Source of the DNA: Sedimentitalea xiamensis
Lineage (GTDB): Bacteria; Pseudomonadota; Alphaproteobacteria; Rhodobacterales; Rhodobacteraceae
Assembly: GCF_030164465.1 (NCBI RefSeq)
Contig: NZ_JASNJE010000001.1
Span: forward strand, 62,001-126,000
Direction of reading: 5' to 3'
DNA: 64,000 nucleotides
The position numbers and the translations under genes were made by a program. The notes below the pieces were generated by a model that was not told where the DNA came from, ran no database searches, and worked only from the letters and a program-made list of their open reading frames with translations. Shown piece after piece: positions 26,552 through 36,317 of this stretch; the stretch's first letter is position 1, and each line of letters starts with the position of its first letter.

Positions 26552-29500
26552 ATGGCGAACATTTTCCTTCCCGGTCAGCCCGTGTCGTTTTCCAAGGAAG
26601 AACAGGTCTGGCCCCCGGCCTCCGACGCGACGGGAGATTCCGACAAGTCGGCGGTTCTGAAAGTCAAGGTCATCGGGGCGGGCCGCCTGCCGCACGCGCG
26701 TGGCGGGGATGCCAAGGCGACCGCGTTCGAAGTGCCAAATGTCCGGCCCACGGATATCGTGGAAATCGAACTGAAGGACGGCCTCAAGATCTGGCAGTCG
26801 GTCGAAAGCACCGAAACCGATTTTCAGGGCGCCGAAAGCCGGTCCGGCGCCGATCAGGCCCTGCTCGTGCCGCGGCAACTGGCCTTCAAGGGCCAGGGCG
26901 CCGACAGCCGCGGGCTCGTCAGCCATGTCGTGCGCGCCATCCGCGTTCTGCGCGGCGATCCGGTGCAGACCGCGGGCAAGCTGAGCGCGGTGGCGCTGGC
27001 GCGAAAGATCGAGAACACCATAGATCCCGGCTTTCGCAAATGCGAACGACTGGTCAAGGATGGCGAAGGCACGATCAGGCTCTCGCCGGTCAAGACTGGC
27101 GACGTTCCCGCCGACCAGAAGATCCTGGTCTTTCTGCACGGCACGTTTTCCAGCACCGAAGGCAGCTTTGGCGATCTGGCGCTCGCACCCTATGGCGAGG
27201 TCTGGCAGAAACTCGAAGCCGCCCATCCCGGCGGCATCTATGCCTTGCAGCACAAGTCCGTGACGGAAAGCCCGGTCCGGAACGCCATCGACCTCGTTGA
27301 AGCGCTGCCCAAGGGTGCCTCTGTCAGCCTGATGTCCCATTCCCGCGGCGGCATGATCGCGGAACTCGTCAGCCGCGCGGCGCGAAAGGACGTGGCCGAA
27401 GCCGGCGCGATCGACGACATGGATATCGAGATATTTCAAAAGCTGAAAGACCGCGCGGCGCAATTGAACGAATTGAAGAAGCTGCGCGAGGTGCTGGACG
27501 AAAAACAGCTTCGGGTCGACCGGGTGGTGCGGGTGGCGGGTCCGATCGCGGGCACGACGCTCGCGTCCGAACGCCTGGACAGATACCTGTCGATCGCGCT
27601 GAACGTCTTTGAACTGATCCCGGTTCTCAAGCGGACCGGCGCCGCCGATCTGATGAAGGCGTTCCTGATGGCGCTGATCCGCACCAAGGCCGATCCGGCA
27701 TCCTTGCCGGGGCTGGAGGCGATGATGCCCACAAGCCCCCTGACGCGGATGCTGAACCGCGAAGACGTCCGATACGGCAACGGGCTCTGGGTGATCGGTG
27801 GCGACACGCAGGGCGCCGGCGTGTTGCAGCGCCTGGGCGTACTGGCGGCCGATCTGTTCTTTCGGGCGGACCACGATTTCGTCGTCGATACCGCGTCGAT
27901 GACCCGGGGCGCGGCGCGGGACCGGCAGGCCAAGCCGTTCCTGTTCAAGGGCCCGGAAGTGTCCCATTTCAGCTATTTCCACGAACCCGCCTCGCAGCGC
28001 GAGATCGTCGGCGCGGCGATCCAGGACGACACCAGCTTTGTGTTCCTGCCGGCGTCGCGCGGCGTTGCCTCCGGTGAGATTCCGGAATCCGAGAAATTCC
28101 CGGACCTGGCGTCGCGCGCCGGCAACAACGATCCGGTCTGCTTCGTCCTGCCCGGCGTGATGGGCAGCCATCTGTCGCAGGCCGGCGACTGGATCTGGAC
28201 CAATCCGCTGAAAATTCCGTTCGGCGGGCTGGACAGGCTGCGCATCGAACAGCCGAAGGTGACGTCGAGCGGGTCGCTCAAGACCCACTACTGGGATCTC
28301 GCGCGATACCTGTCCCGGACCCACAAGGTCATCCCGTTCGACTACGACTGGCGTCTGTCCATCCTCGAACAGGGTCACAGCAATGTCGTGCGAAAGCTGG
28401 GCAACCTGGTCGAAGCCGAACTGAAACGCACCGGATCCACCAACCAGCCGATCCGGTTCATGGCCCATTCCATGGGCGGTCTGCTCGTCCGGGCGCTGTT
28501 TCAGACGCGGCCGGATCTCTGGGCGCGGGTCAAGCAACGGCCCGGCAGCCGGTTCGTCATGCTGGGCACGCCCAACGGCGGCGCGTTCTCCATGATGCGC
28601 ACGCTGCTGGGCCGGGACAGCGCCATCCGCAAGCTGGAAATGGTGGACATCAAGCACGACCTGCCCGCCCTACTGTCGATTGTCGCCGGCATGCACGGCG
28701 CCCTGCAATTGCTGCCCAGCGACGAGGATGGGCGCTATCTCAGCGACCAGTTCTGGGATCAGCTGCACAGCCTGCACGGTGAAGACTGGGTCAAACCGAC
28801 ACGCGAAGCGCTGGAAATCGCGCGGAAAGGCCACCGGGCGCTGGCCGAACACGAACTGGACCCGGAGCTGACCTGCTACGTGGCCGGGTTCGGCGCCAGC
28901 AATACGCCGTCCTCGGTGCAACTCGACCCGGCCGCCGAAGGTGCTGACCGGATCAAGTTCTTCGCGACGCCGCAGGGCGATGGCACCGTGACCTGGAAGA
29001 CCGGGATTCCGAAGAATATCCCGACCTGGTATCTCGATGCGATCCACGGCGATCTGCCACGAACCGAAAGCGCGTTTCCCGCCTATCTGGAACTTCTGCG
29101 GACCGGCACGACGGAAAAGCTCACCCGGCAACCGCTTTTCCTGAGCCGCGCGGATGGCGAAGCCGAAACCGAAGTCGTGGATACGCCGATCGAGATCTAT
29201 CCGGATACGGACGAGATCCTGGACGATTTCCTCGGGTCCTCGTCGGTCAGCCAGGCGCCCTTGAAGAAGGAACAGAAACCGGTCCATGTCTCGCTGCTGC
29301 ACGGCAATCTCCGCTTTGCCAGCTATCCGCTCGCGGTCGGCCATTACATCGATGCGCCGATGATGGGCGCGGAAGAGGCGCTGGACGAAAGCCTTGACCG
29401 GGAACTGTCCAAGGTGCGCGATCTCGGACTCTATCCCGGTGAAATCGAAACCTGCGAGGTCATCCTGCGCGAAGACCAGTCCCCGAAAGGGGCGGTCGTC

Positions 29501-32008
29501 ATCGGGCTCGGCACGCTGGGCACGTTGTCGCCCGGCGGGCTTAAGGACAGCTTCAGGCAGGCCGTGCTGCGATACTGTCTGATCGTGCGCGAGCGCCGCA
29601 AGGAAAAGCTCGTCGCCGGATCGGACGAGGATCCGATCGAGCTATCGACGCTGCTGATCGGTCATCAGGGCACGAACATGTCGATCCAGCAAAGCGTCGA
29701 GGCCATCCTGCAGGCCGTCAGCGAGGCCAACCGGATTCTCGGGGACGGTCCGCGCATCGGACATCTCCAGTTCGTCGAACTTTATGACGACACGGCGCAT
29801 GAAGCGGCGAGCGCCCTTGACAACGTGCGGTCGCTTGGCCGGGTCGGCAGGATCTTCGAATTCGACGGGCAGGTCCGCAAGATCCAGGATGCGCGGGTGC
29901 GCACCTACCTCGGCCGGCAGACCGACTGGTGGCGCCGCATCACCGTGACGCAGGCCGATGCGGAATCAAACACGTTGAAATACGTGGCGGTCAGCGGAAC
30001 CGCGAAATCCGAACATACCGGGACGGTCATCCAGCCCAGGGTGTTCCAGGACCTGCTGAACCAGAGAGACACCGGAACCGCGACGAACCGGGAAGTGGGC
30101 AAGCTGCTGTTCGAACTGTTGGTCCCGAGCCAGCTCAAGACCTTCGCCCGCGAGAACCAGAACATCACGCTGGAACTGGACGAACACACCGCCGTCTACC
30201 CCTGGGAACTGATGGAGGACGATTTCAGAACCTACGAGTTCGTCGGCGCCCGCCGGACCGCAGAAGACGACGACGAGGCCGGTGAAGAAAACAAGCCGAT
30301 GGTGATCCGCGCCCCGGTGATCCGGAAATTGATCACCAGCGGTCCGCGTATTCCGCGGGCCAGCGGAACACGGGCGCTCGTCGTCGGAGATCCAAAAAGC
30401 AATCTCTCGCCGCTGGACGGGGCGCGGCGCGAGGCGCTTGGCGTGGCGCAGTTGCTCAAGGAAAACAACTGGACCGTCGAGGATATCATCCGGCCGGAAA
30501 ACGGTTTTGACATCATCAAGTCGATCATGCTGCGCCCGTCCCGACTGATCCACCTGGCCGGGCATGGGGTCTATGGTAGCGGCGCCCATGAACAGACCGG
30601 CATGGTGCTTGGGGAAGGACTCTACCTGACGGTCGCTGAAATCGAACAGATGCGGTATGTGCCCGAACTTGTCTTCCTGAATTGCTGTCACCTGGGGCAT
30701 TCGGGCAGAAACGTGAGCGAAATCGCCGCCAGCCTGTCGGTCGCCTTCATCAAGCGGGGCGTGCGGGCGGTTATCGCCGCCGGTTGGGAAGTCGATGACA
30801 AGGCGGCCATGCTCTTTGCCGAAACCTTCTACACCGCGATGTTGGATGGCGTGCGGTTCGGCCGGGCGATCCATCTCGCCCGCCGCCGCGTGTTTGAAGA
30901 ACATCCGGACAAGAACACCTGGGGCGCCTATCAGTGCTATGGCGATCCCAGCTACAAGTTCGACGAGACCGCGGATGACTCGGCCCATGAAACCGACGAG
31001 ATAAAGTATTATTCCGTCTATCAGGCGTTGCGGGCGGCGCAGAATATCGCCGAATCCGCCGCGTCGGCGCGGGAAAAGCGCGCCTTGCTGATGGCACGTC
31101 TGGAAGCCATCGAAGAAAGCTCCCGGCCGTCCTGGTATGCCGCAAGCGACTGGTGTCACGCCATGGGCCGCGCCTATGCGCGGCTCGATGCATTCGACCG
31201 CGCGATCTCCTATTTCGAGAAATCGATCGACTACCCGGACGCCTGCGGATCGTTCGACGCCTTCGAAATGCGCGAGGATCTGCGGGTGCAACAGGCCACC
31301 CGCGCATGGCTGTCCAGCGCGCCCGGCGACGACCGCAAGGCCGCGGCCGATGTGCTGGTTGATGTCGTTCAGAAGGCCCTGGAATGTTATGACAGGCTGG
31401 ATCAACTCACCGAGGGCAGGAAAACCACGCACCGGGAATGCCTGAAAGGCACCGCGCTGAAGCGGCTGATGCAGACCAAGCCCGAAGGATCGCGCAAGAC
31501 CGCGCTGAAAAACATGACGGATCAGTACAAGTCGGCGATGGAAATGGCCTTCCAGAGTGATCCGGACCGGATTCACCTTGATGCCGGTATCAACTGGCTT
31601 GTCGGTGTCATGCTGTCGGATGTGGCCCTGCGCGGGCAGGACGGAAAATCGTCCGCGACGGAAAGCTCCGGTGTTTCGGTGGACGTCTGGCTGGATAGAA
31701 TATTTGCCGAAAGCGTGTTTCAGGACAGGGCCGAACCCTGTTTCAAGCACGGCATCGTCCAGGCACAGACCGAAGTTCTGCGCGGATTGAACGACGCCAG
31801 TCACGCGACGGACCAGTCGTTGTCGCACATCCTGTCCACGATCGACAAGATATGGCGGCGCGGCGGTTCGTTCCAGCAGGCGCAGTCGCTGCGGGATCAG
31901 ATCACCTTCATCAAGATGATGATGGGGCAGATCGATCCCCAAAGATCGGAATGGCTGAACAGGATCGAACGCCACGTGTGCGAGTTGACCGAGGGTTTCG
32001 GAATATAG
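26552..32008 (+). CDS. Giant CHAT-protease / double lipase-like fusion protein
   Basis: 1818 aa from the ATG at 26552 (AAGGAG 7 nt upstream; the ATG at 26516 has no site). Domains: (1) residues about 185-480, alpha/beta hydrolase with FLHGTFSS near 195, nucleophile Ser264 in SHSRGG, likely Asp440/442 and His472. (2) About 525-850, LCAT/PDAT-like lipase fold with LPGVMGSHL, Ser640 in AHSMGG, Asp810 in GDGTV and His832. (3) About 905-1080, a region recalling the N-terminal domain of M17 aminopeptidases (VVIGLGTLGTLSPGGL). (4) About 1210-1460, CHAT caspase-fold with His1338 (LAGHG) and Cys1379 (NCCHLG), then AGWEVDD. (5) About 1465-1818, helical TPR-like tail. No signal peptide or membrane helix. 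CHAT proteins often act as triggered proteases in bacterial immunity or programmed death; a protease-gated phospholipase is my inference. Orphan among metabolic genes, with a CtrA box upstream. Confidence 0.88.
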   Translation: MANIFLPGQPVSFSKEEQVWPPASDATGDSDKSAVLKVKVIGAGRLPHARGGDAKATAFEVPNVRPTDIVEIELKDGLKIWQSVESTETDFQGAESRSGADQALLVPRQLAFKGQGADSRGLVSHVVRAIRVLRGDPVQTAGKLSAVALARKIENTIDPGFRKCERLVKDGEGTIRLSPVKTGDVPADQKILVFLHGTFSSTEGSFGDLALAPYGEVWQKLEAAHPGGIYALQHKSVTESPVRNAIDLVEALPKGASVSLMSHSRGGMIAELVSRAARKDVAEAGAIDDMDIEIFQKLKDRAAQLNELKKLREVLDEKQLRVDRVVRVAGPIAGTTLASERLDRYLSIALNVFELIPVLKRTGAADLMKAFLMALIRTKADPASLPGLEAMMPTSPLTRMLNREDVRYGNGLWVIGGDTQGAGVLQRLGVLAADLFFRADHDFVVDTASMTRGAARDRQAKPFLFKGPEVSHFSYFHEPASQREIVGAAIQDDTSFVFLPASRGVASGEIPESEKFPDLASRAGNNDPVCFVLPGVMGSHLSQAGDWIWTNPLKIPFGGLDRLRIEQPKVTSSGSLKTHYWDLARYLSRTHKVIPFDYDWRLSILEQGHSNVVRKLGNLVEAELKRTGSTNQPIRFMAHSMGGLLVRALFQTRPDLWARVKQRPGSRFVMLGTPNGGAFSMMRTLLGRDSAIRKLEMVDIKHDLPALLSIVAGMHGALQLLPSDEDGRYLSDQFWDQLHSLHGEDWVKPTREALEIARKGHRALAEHELDPELTCYVAGFGASNTPSSVQLDPAAEGADRIKFFATPQGDGTVTWKTGIPKNIPTWYLDAIHGDLPRTESAFPAYLELLRTGTTEKLTRQPLFLSRADGEAETEVVDTPIEIYPDTDEILDDFLGSSSVSQAPLKKEQKPVHVSLLHGNLRFASYPLAVGHYIDAPMMGAEEALDESLDRELSKVRDLGLYPGEIETCEVILREDQSPKGAVVIGLGTLGTLSPGGLKDSFRQAVLRYCLIVRERRKEKLVAGSDEDPIELSTLLIGHQGTNMSIQQSVEAILQAVSEANRILGDGPRIGHLQFVELYDDTAHEAASALDNVRSLGRVGRIFEFDGQVRKIQDARVRTYLGRQTDWWRRITVTQADAESNTLKYVAVSGTAKSEHTGTVIQPRVFQDLLNQRDTGTATNREVGKLLFELLVPSQLKTFARENQNITLELDEHTAVYPWELMEDDFRTYEFVGARRTAEDDDEAGEENKPMVIRAPVIRKLITSGPRIPRASGTRALVVGDPKSNLSPLDGARREALGVAQLLKENNWTVEDIIRPENGFDIIKSIMLRPSRLIHLAGHGVYGSGAHEQTGMVLGEGLYLTVAEIEQMRYVPELVFLNCCHLGHSGRNVSEIAASLSVAFIKRGVRAVIAAGWEVDDKAAMLFAETFYTAMLDGVRFGRAIHLARRRVFEEHPDKNTWGAYQCYGDPSYKFDETADDSAHETDEIKYYSVYQALRAAQNIAESAASAREKRALLMARLEAIEESSRPSWYAASDWCHAMGRAYARLDAFDRAISYFEKSIDYPDACGSFDAFEMREDLRVQQATRAWLSSAPGDDRKAAADVLVDVVQKALECYDRLDQLTEGRKTTHRECLKGTALKRLMQTKPEGSRKTALKNMTDQYKSAMEMAFQSDPDRIHLDAGINWLVGVMLSDVALRGQDGKSSATESSGVSVDVWLDRIFAESVFQDRAEPCFKHGIVQAQTEVLRGLNDASHATDQSLSHILSTIDKIWRRGGSFQQAQSLRDQITFIKMMMGQIDPQRSEWLNRIERHVCELTEGFGI

Positions 32009-32014
32009 GCGCTT

Positions 32015-32035
32015 GCGTTCCGCCCGGCGGAACGC
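32015..32035 (+). terminator. Hairpin directly after the CHAT-lipase gene
   Basis: GCGTTCCGC and GCGGAACGC form a perfect 9-bp stem with a 3-nt loop, 6 nt after the TAG stop. No U-tract follows, so termination may be partial or Rho-assisted. It separates this gene from gph. Confidence 0.45.
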
Positions 32036-32104
32036 GACCATTGTTCCTGGTCGGCTCGGGCGCAAGATCCGGGCGGCCGATCCCTGCCCCAAGAGACAGC
32101 CCGC

Positions 32105-32791
32105 GTGACCCGATACAAAGCCATCATATTCGACCTGGACGGCACGCTGGTGCACAGCGCGCCCGACCTGCACAGCGCCGCGAACGCGGCATTGACCGCA
32201 TCGGGCCGCAAAACGCTCGATCTCGCGACGATCACGTCTTTCATCGGCAACGGAGTCGAGAAACTGGTCGAACGCTGTCTGCGGGCGACGGGGCCGTATT
32301 CGCAGGCCCTGCACGGGACCGCGATGACGGCGTTCATGGACAGCTACGACGCCAACATGACGACGCTGACACGGCCCTATCCGGGGGTTCCGGATTGCCT
32401 GACGCGGCTGAAGGACAATGCGGTTCCGCTCGGGATCTGCACCAACAAGCCCACCGAACCGGCCCGCAAGGTCTGCGACGGGCTGGACCTGTCCCGGTTC
32501 TTCACCGTGATCATCGGCGCGGAACGGGATCAGGCCCGAAAACCCGACCCGCAGCCGCTGCTGCGCTGCGCCGCCGAACTTCGGGCAGACCCGCGGGACA
32601 TTCTTTATGTCGGCGACAGCGGCGTCGATCATGCCACGGCGCAGAATGCCGGCGTCGCCTTCCGGCTGTTTTCCGGCGGGTACCTGAAATCCCCGATCCC
32701 CGATCTGCGGGCGGATCAGATATTCGAACGCTGGTCCGAGAGCGGCCTGCGGACGGATCAGGCCGGTTTTGTAACCGTGGCCGCACATTAG
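32105..32791 (+). CDS. gph: HAD-family phosphoglycolate phosphatase-like
   Basis: 228 aa with a GTG start at 32105. HAD motif I is FDLDGTLV with nucleophile Asp10 and Asp12; motif II Thr is in ICTNKP; motif III Lys is in ARKPDPQP; motif IV is YVGDSGVDHATAQNAG. A helical cap sits between motifs I and II. Gph removes phosphate from 2-phosphoglycolate made in DNA repair or by Rubisco. The gene stands 52 nt before phnD, so a role in trimming a phosphate released from an imported compound is also conceivable. Confidence 0.87.
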   Translation: MTRYKAIIFDLDGTLVHSAPDLHSAANAALTASGRKTLDLATITSFIGNGVEKLVERCLRATGPYSQALHGTAMTAFMDSYDANMTTLTRPYPGVPDCLTRLKDNAVPLGICTNKPTEPARKVCDGLDLSRFFTVIIGAERDQARKPDPQPLLRCAAELRADPRDILYVGDSGVDHATAQNAGVAFRLFSGGYLKSPIPDLRADQIFERWSESGLRTDQAGFVTVAAH

Positions 32792-32843
32792 CGCTTTGGG
32801 TTCTTCCCGTTCTGCTCTAGTTTCGCGAGAGGGAGGACATAAG

Positions 32844-33818
32844 ATGAATACACTGAACGCTCTGATTTCCGGGGCCGCTCTGGCGGCCGGCCTGTCTATA
32901 GCGGCACCCGCGATGGCCCAGGATTGTCCGCGCGGCACGCTGGATGAACGGTTCTGCGACGTGGACGGCGATCTGATCGCAGACACCCCGACGGATGAAA
33001 GCCAGCTGATCGATCCGGACACGCTGATTTTCGCCTATACGCCGGTCGAGGACCCCGCCGTCTACAAGACCGCCTGGGCCGATTTCCTTGCGCATCTCGA
33101 AAAGGAAACCGGCAAGTCCGTCGTGTTCTTCCCCGTGCAGTCCAACGCCGCGCAGATCGAAGCGATGCGGTCAGGCCGCCTGCATATCGCCGGTTTCAAC
33201 ACCGGATCGAACCCGTTGGCGGTGAACTGCGCCGGATTCAGCCCGTTCACCATCATGGCCGCGCCGGACGGGTCTTTCGGCTACGAGATGGAGATCATCA
33301 CCTATCCGGGATCGGGCATCGAAACGATAGAGGACATCAAGGGCAAGCAGTTGGCCTTTACCGCGCCCACATCCAATTCCGGCTTCAAGGCGCCATCGGC
33401 GATCCTCAAGGCGGATTACAACATGGTGCCCGACACCGATTTCGAACCGGTCTTTTCAGGCAAGCATGACAATTCGGTCCTGGGCGTCGCCAACAAGGAT
33501 TATCCCGCCGCCGCCGTCGCCAATTCGGTCATGACGCGGATGATCGAACGCGACGTGGTCAGCAAGGACCAGATCGTGTCGATCTACAAATCCCAGACCT
33601 TCCCGACCACCGGCTATGGCGTCGTCTACAACCTCAAGCCGGAACTTCAGGAAAAGATCCGCAACGCCTTCTTCAACTTCGAATGGGAAGGCAGCAGCCT
33701 GAAGGAAGAGTTCCAAAAGAACGGCGAAGGTCAGTTTCTGGAAATGAACTACAAGGATTTCTGGGAGGTGATCCGCAAGATCGATACCGCCAACGGCGTC
33801 AGCTACGCCTGCGAATAA
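32844..33818 (+). CDS. phnD: Phosphonate-type ABC transporter periplasmic binding protein
   Basis: 324 aa from the ATG at 32844 (GGGAGGA 7 nt upstream). A Sec signal covers about 1-25 (LISGAALAAGLSIAAPAMAQ). PhnD-family features include the VFFPVQSNAAQIEAMRSGRLHIAGFNTGS block and the anion-site segment TAPTSNSGFKAPSAILK. Unusually, two Cys (QDCPRGTLDERFCDVDGD) lie just after the signal, and the C-terminus carries another. It binds a phosphonate, phosphate or phosphite-like anion. It is followed by phnC and two phnE genes. Confidence 0.9.
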   Translation: MNTLNALISGAALAAGLSIAAPAMAQDCPRGTLDERFCDVDGDLIADTPTDESQLIDPDTLIFAYTPVEDPAVYKTAWADFLAHLEKETGKSVVFFPVQSNAAQIEAMRSGRLHIAGFNTGSNPLAVNCAGFSPFTIMAAPDGSFGYEMEIITYPGSGIETIEDIKGKQLAFTAPTSNSGFKAPSAILKADYNMVPDTDFEPVFSGKHDNSVLGVANKDYPAAAVANSVMTRMIERDVVSKDQIVSIYKSQTFPTTGYGVVYNLKPELQEKIRNAFFNFEWEGSSLKEEFQKNGEGQFLEMNYKDFWEVIRKIDTANGVSYACE

Positions 33819-33824
33819 GACCCG

Positions 33825-33852
33825 ACGGGGCGGTCGTCAAACACCGCCCCGT
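33825..33852 (+). terminator. Intra-operon hairpin between phnD and phnC
   Basis: ACGGGGCGGT pairs with ACCGCCCCGT over 10 bp around an 8-nt loop, 6 nt after the phnD stop and 20 nt before the phnC ATG. There is no long U-tract. Such stems after binding-protein genes usually stabilise the upstream mRNA or let only part of the transcripts continue, keeping the binding protein in excess. Confidence 0.6.
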
Positions 33853-33872
33853 TCAATAACAAGGGGGCGGGC

Positions 33873-34667
33873 ATGTTACGGCTGGAAAAGCTGACCAAGA
33901 CCTACAAGACCGGCGACCAGGCATTGAAATCCGTCGATCTGGACATTCCCGAAGGCCAGGTTCTGGCCCTGATCGGCCCGTCCGGCGCGGGCAAGTCGAC
34001 CCTGATCCGGTGCATCAACCGCCTGGTTGAACCGACGTCCGGCCAGGTTTTTCTCGGCGGCACCGAGTTGACGCATCTGTCCGCCGGCGCCCTGCGCCGC
34101 GAACGCCGGCGGATGGGCATGATCTTTCAGGAATATGCGCTGGTCGAACGGCTGACGGTGATGGAAAACGTGCTGTCGGGGCGGCTTGGCTATGTCGGGT
34201 TCTGGCGCAGCTTCCTGCGGCGGTTTCCGCAGCCGGACGTGGACGAGGCGTTCCGGCTTCTCGACCGCGTCGGGCTGCTTGCAATGGCGGACAAACGCGC
34301 CGACGAACTGTCCGGCGGGCAACGCCAGCGCGTCGGCATCTGCCGGGCGCTGATCCAGAACCCCGCAGTCCTGCTGGTGGACGAACCCACCGCGTCGCTG
34401 GATCCGAAGACCAGCCGCCAGATCATGCGGCTGATCTGCGAACTGTGCAGGGAACGCGGGCTGGCGGCGATCATCAACATCCATGACGTGGCTCTGGCAC
34501 AGATGTTCGTGCAGCGGGTGATCGGCCTGCGCTTTGGCGCCATCGAATTCGACGGCCCGCCGAAAGACCTGACGCCGGATGTTCTGACCACGATCTATGG
34601 CGAGGAAGACTGGGAAGCGACCATCGAAACCGTAGAGGACGACGAGGACATCGAGGCCGCGGAATGA
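33873..34667 (+). CDS. phnC: Phosphonate-type ABC transporter ATP-binding protein
   Basis: 264 aa. Walker [10 protein letters not shown] (about 36-44), Q-loop [24 protein letters not shown] typical of PhnC, signature [15 protein letters not shown], Walker [12 protein letters not shown]. The C-terminus adds an acidic tail ([21 protein letters not shown]). It powers the PhnE permeases. The stop overlaps the phnE start by 4 nt. Confidence 0.92.
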   Translation: MLRLEKLTKTYKTGDQALKSVDLDIPEGQVLALIGPSGAGKSTLIRCINRLVEPTSGQVFLGGTELTHLSAGALRRERRRMGMIFQEYALVERLTVMENVLSGRLGYVGFWRSFLRRFPQPDVDEAFRLLDRVGLLAMADKRADELSGGQRQRVGICRALIQNPAVLLVDEPTASLDPKTSRQIMRLICELCRERGLAAIINIHDVALAQMFVQRVIGLRFGAIEFDGPPKDLTPDVLTTIYGEEDWEATIETVEDDEDIEAAE

Positions 34668-35476
34668 ACACGGAACTGCAAGCCATCCTGGGCCGCGGCT
34701 GGAAAAAGCCACCTCTCATAAAACGCCCCTGGCTGCGCTGGCTGCTGCTGGCGGGCTTCGTCGCCTATCTCGTCGCCGCCTTCCTCACCATCGACGTCAA
34801 CTGGGCGCGCGTCTACGAGGGCCTGGAACGCGGCAAGCAGTTCGTCCTCGCCTTCACCAGTCCGGACTTCGTCTCACGCTCCGGCGACATATGGGACGGC
34901 ATGGTCGAAAGCATCATCATGACCGTCGCCGCCTCGGTCGTCGGCATCGCGATTTCCATTCCCATCGCTCTGGGCGCAGCCCGCAACGTGGCCCCCCTGC
35001 CGGTCTACCTGGCCTGCCGCGGCATCATCGCGATCAGCCGCGCCTTGCAGGAGATCATCGTCGCGATCCTGCTGGTCGCGATTTTCGGCTTCGGCCCACT
35101 GGCCGGCTTCCTGACGCTCAGCTTCGCCACCATCGGGTTCCTGTCCAAGCTTCTGGCGGAAGACATCGAAAGCATGGACCGGGTGCAGGCCGAAGCCATC
35201 AGGGCCTCGGGCGCGCGCTGGTCGCAATGGATCAATTACGGGGTGCAGCCGCAGGTCATGCCCCGCCTGATCGGACTATCGATGTATCGGCTGGACATCA
35301 ATTTCCGCGAGAGCGCGATTCTCGGCCTGGTCGGCGCCGGAGGCATCGGCGCCACGCTGAACACCTCGTTCGACCGCTATGAATACGACACGGCGGCGGC
35401 GATCCTGATCCTGATCATCCTGATCGTCATGGCGCTGGAATACCTGTCCGGCATCATCCGGGCGCGGGTGCAGTAA
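34664..35476 (+). CDS. phnE: Phosphonate-type ABC transporter permease, first PhnE
   Basis: 270 aa with an N-terminal membrane helix (about 23-43) and a BPD_transp_1 core of about five helices. The EAA-like coupling loop is [24 protein letters not shown], followed by the PhnE signature [17 protein letters not shown]. It overlaps phnC by 4 nt and the second permease by 1 nt (TAATG). Confidence 0.91.
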   Translation: MNTELQAILGRGWKKPPLIKRPWLRWLLLAGFVAYLVAAFLTIDVNWARVYEGLERGKQFVLAFTSPDFVSRSGDIWDGMVESIIMTVAASVVGIAISIPIALGAARNVAPLPVYLACRGIIAISRALQEIIVAILLVAIFGFGPLAGFLTLSFATIGFLSKLLAEDIESMDRVQAEAIRASGARWSQWINYGVQPQVMPRLIGLSMYRLDINFRESAILGLVGAGGIGATLNTSFDRYEYDTAAAILILIILIVMALEYLSGIIRARVQ

Positions 35477-36291
35477 TGCCGGTCGGCGATAGGAACGGCG
35501 CAAAGGTCTGGCGGCGGCGCACCCAGACGGAAAGCCTGTCGCACTGGGCGCTCTGGCTGACCGGGGTCGCGATCTTCGCTTATTGCTGGCAGCAGATATC
35601 GGGCGCGACCACGTGGTTCTTCGTCTGGGACGCGCCGCGCATCGCCGAAGACATCTGGACCCGCGCGACCCCGCCGAAATGGGACTATATCACGCAGCTC
35701 GGAAAGCCGATCTGGGATACGATCAACATCGCCACCATGGGTACGCTGATCGCGCTCTGTCTCGCCGTTCCGGTGGCATTTCTCGCGGCGCGCAACACCA
35801 CGCCTTCGGCGCTGCTCGTCCGGCCCATCGCGCTTCTGATCATCGTGTCCACCCGGTCGATCAATTCGCTGATCTGGGCGCTCCTGCTCATCGCGATCAT
35901 CGGCCCCGGCGTTTTCGCGGGCGTCATCGCCATCGCCATCCGGTCCATCGGGTTCTGCGCCAAGCTGCTCTACGAGGCGATCGAGGAAATCGACAACACC
36001 CAGGTCGAGGCGATCACCGCCACCGGTGCCAGCCGCTGGCAGATCATGGCCTATGGGATCGTGCCGCAGATCCTGCCCGCCTTCGCCGGAATCGCGGTGT
36101 TCCGATGGGACATCAACATCCGCGAATCCACCGTGCTCGGACTGGTCGGCGCGGGCGGCATCGGCCTGCAACTGTCGGCCTCTCTCAATGTCCTGGCCTG
36201 GCCGCAGGTGTCGCTGATCCTGCTGGTGATCCTGGCCGCCGTGGTCATTTCCGAATGGGTGTCGGCCAAGGTGCGCGGCGCGATCATCTGA
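35476..36291 (+). CDS. phnE: Phosphonate-type ABC transporter permease, second PhnE
   Basis: 271 aa, paralogous to the preceding permease: the coupling loop EAITATGASRWQIMAYGIVPQILP and [20 protein letters not shown] match its signature. Two tandem phnE genes giving a heterodimeric permease are common in Rhodobacterales. The start codon shares one base with the previous stop. It ends the operon and runs into the convergent cyclodeaminase-family gene; no C-P lyase or phosphonatase gene follows. Confidence 0.91.
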   Translation: MPVGDRNGAKVWRRRTQTESLSHWALWLTGVAIFAYCWQQISGATTWFFVWDAPRIAEDIWTRATPPKWDYITQLGKPIWDTINIATMGTLIALCLAVPVAFLAARNTTPSALLVRPIALLIIVSTRSINSLIWALLLIAIIGPGVFAGVIAIAIRSIGFCAKLLYEAIEEIDNTQVEAITATGASRWQIMAYGIVPQILPAFAGIAVFRWDINIRESTVLGLVGAGGIGLQLSASLNVLAWPQVSLILLVILAAVVISEWVSAKVRGAII

Positions 36292-36317
36292 CACGCAGCC
36301 GCCGGAACGGATGCCGA

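Noticed and set aside
26552-32008. The CHAT-lipase gene as part of a classical defence island
   Set aside because: Neighbours within 10 kb are flagellar, acyl-CoA ligase, phosphatase and phosphonate-uptake genes; no restriction, toxin-antitoxin, CRISPR or mobile element is present, so the case rests on the protein itself.
29966-33022. A very long antisense open frame (about 1018 codons) opposite the CHAT-lipase gene
   Set aside because: Composition is the Arg/Pro/Gly-rich type produced by reading GC-rich genes backwards, with no recognisable domain and no ribosome site; the + strand has clear catalytic motifs throughout.
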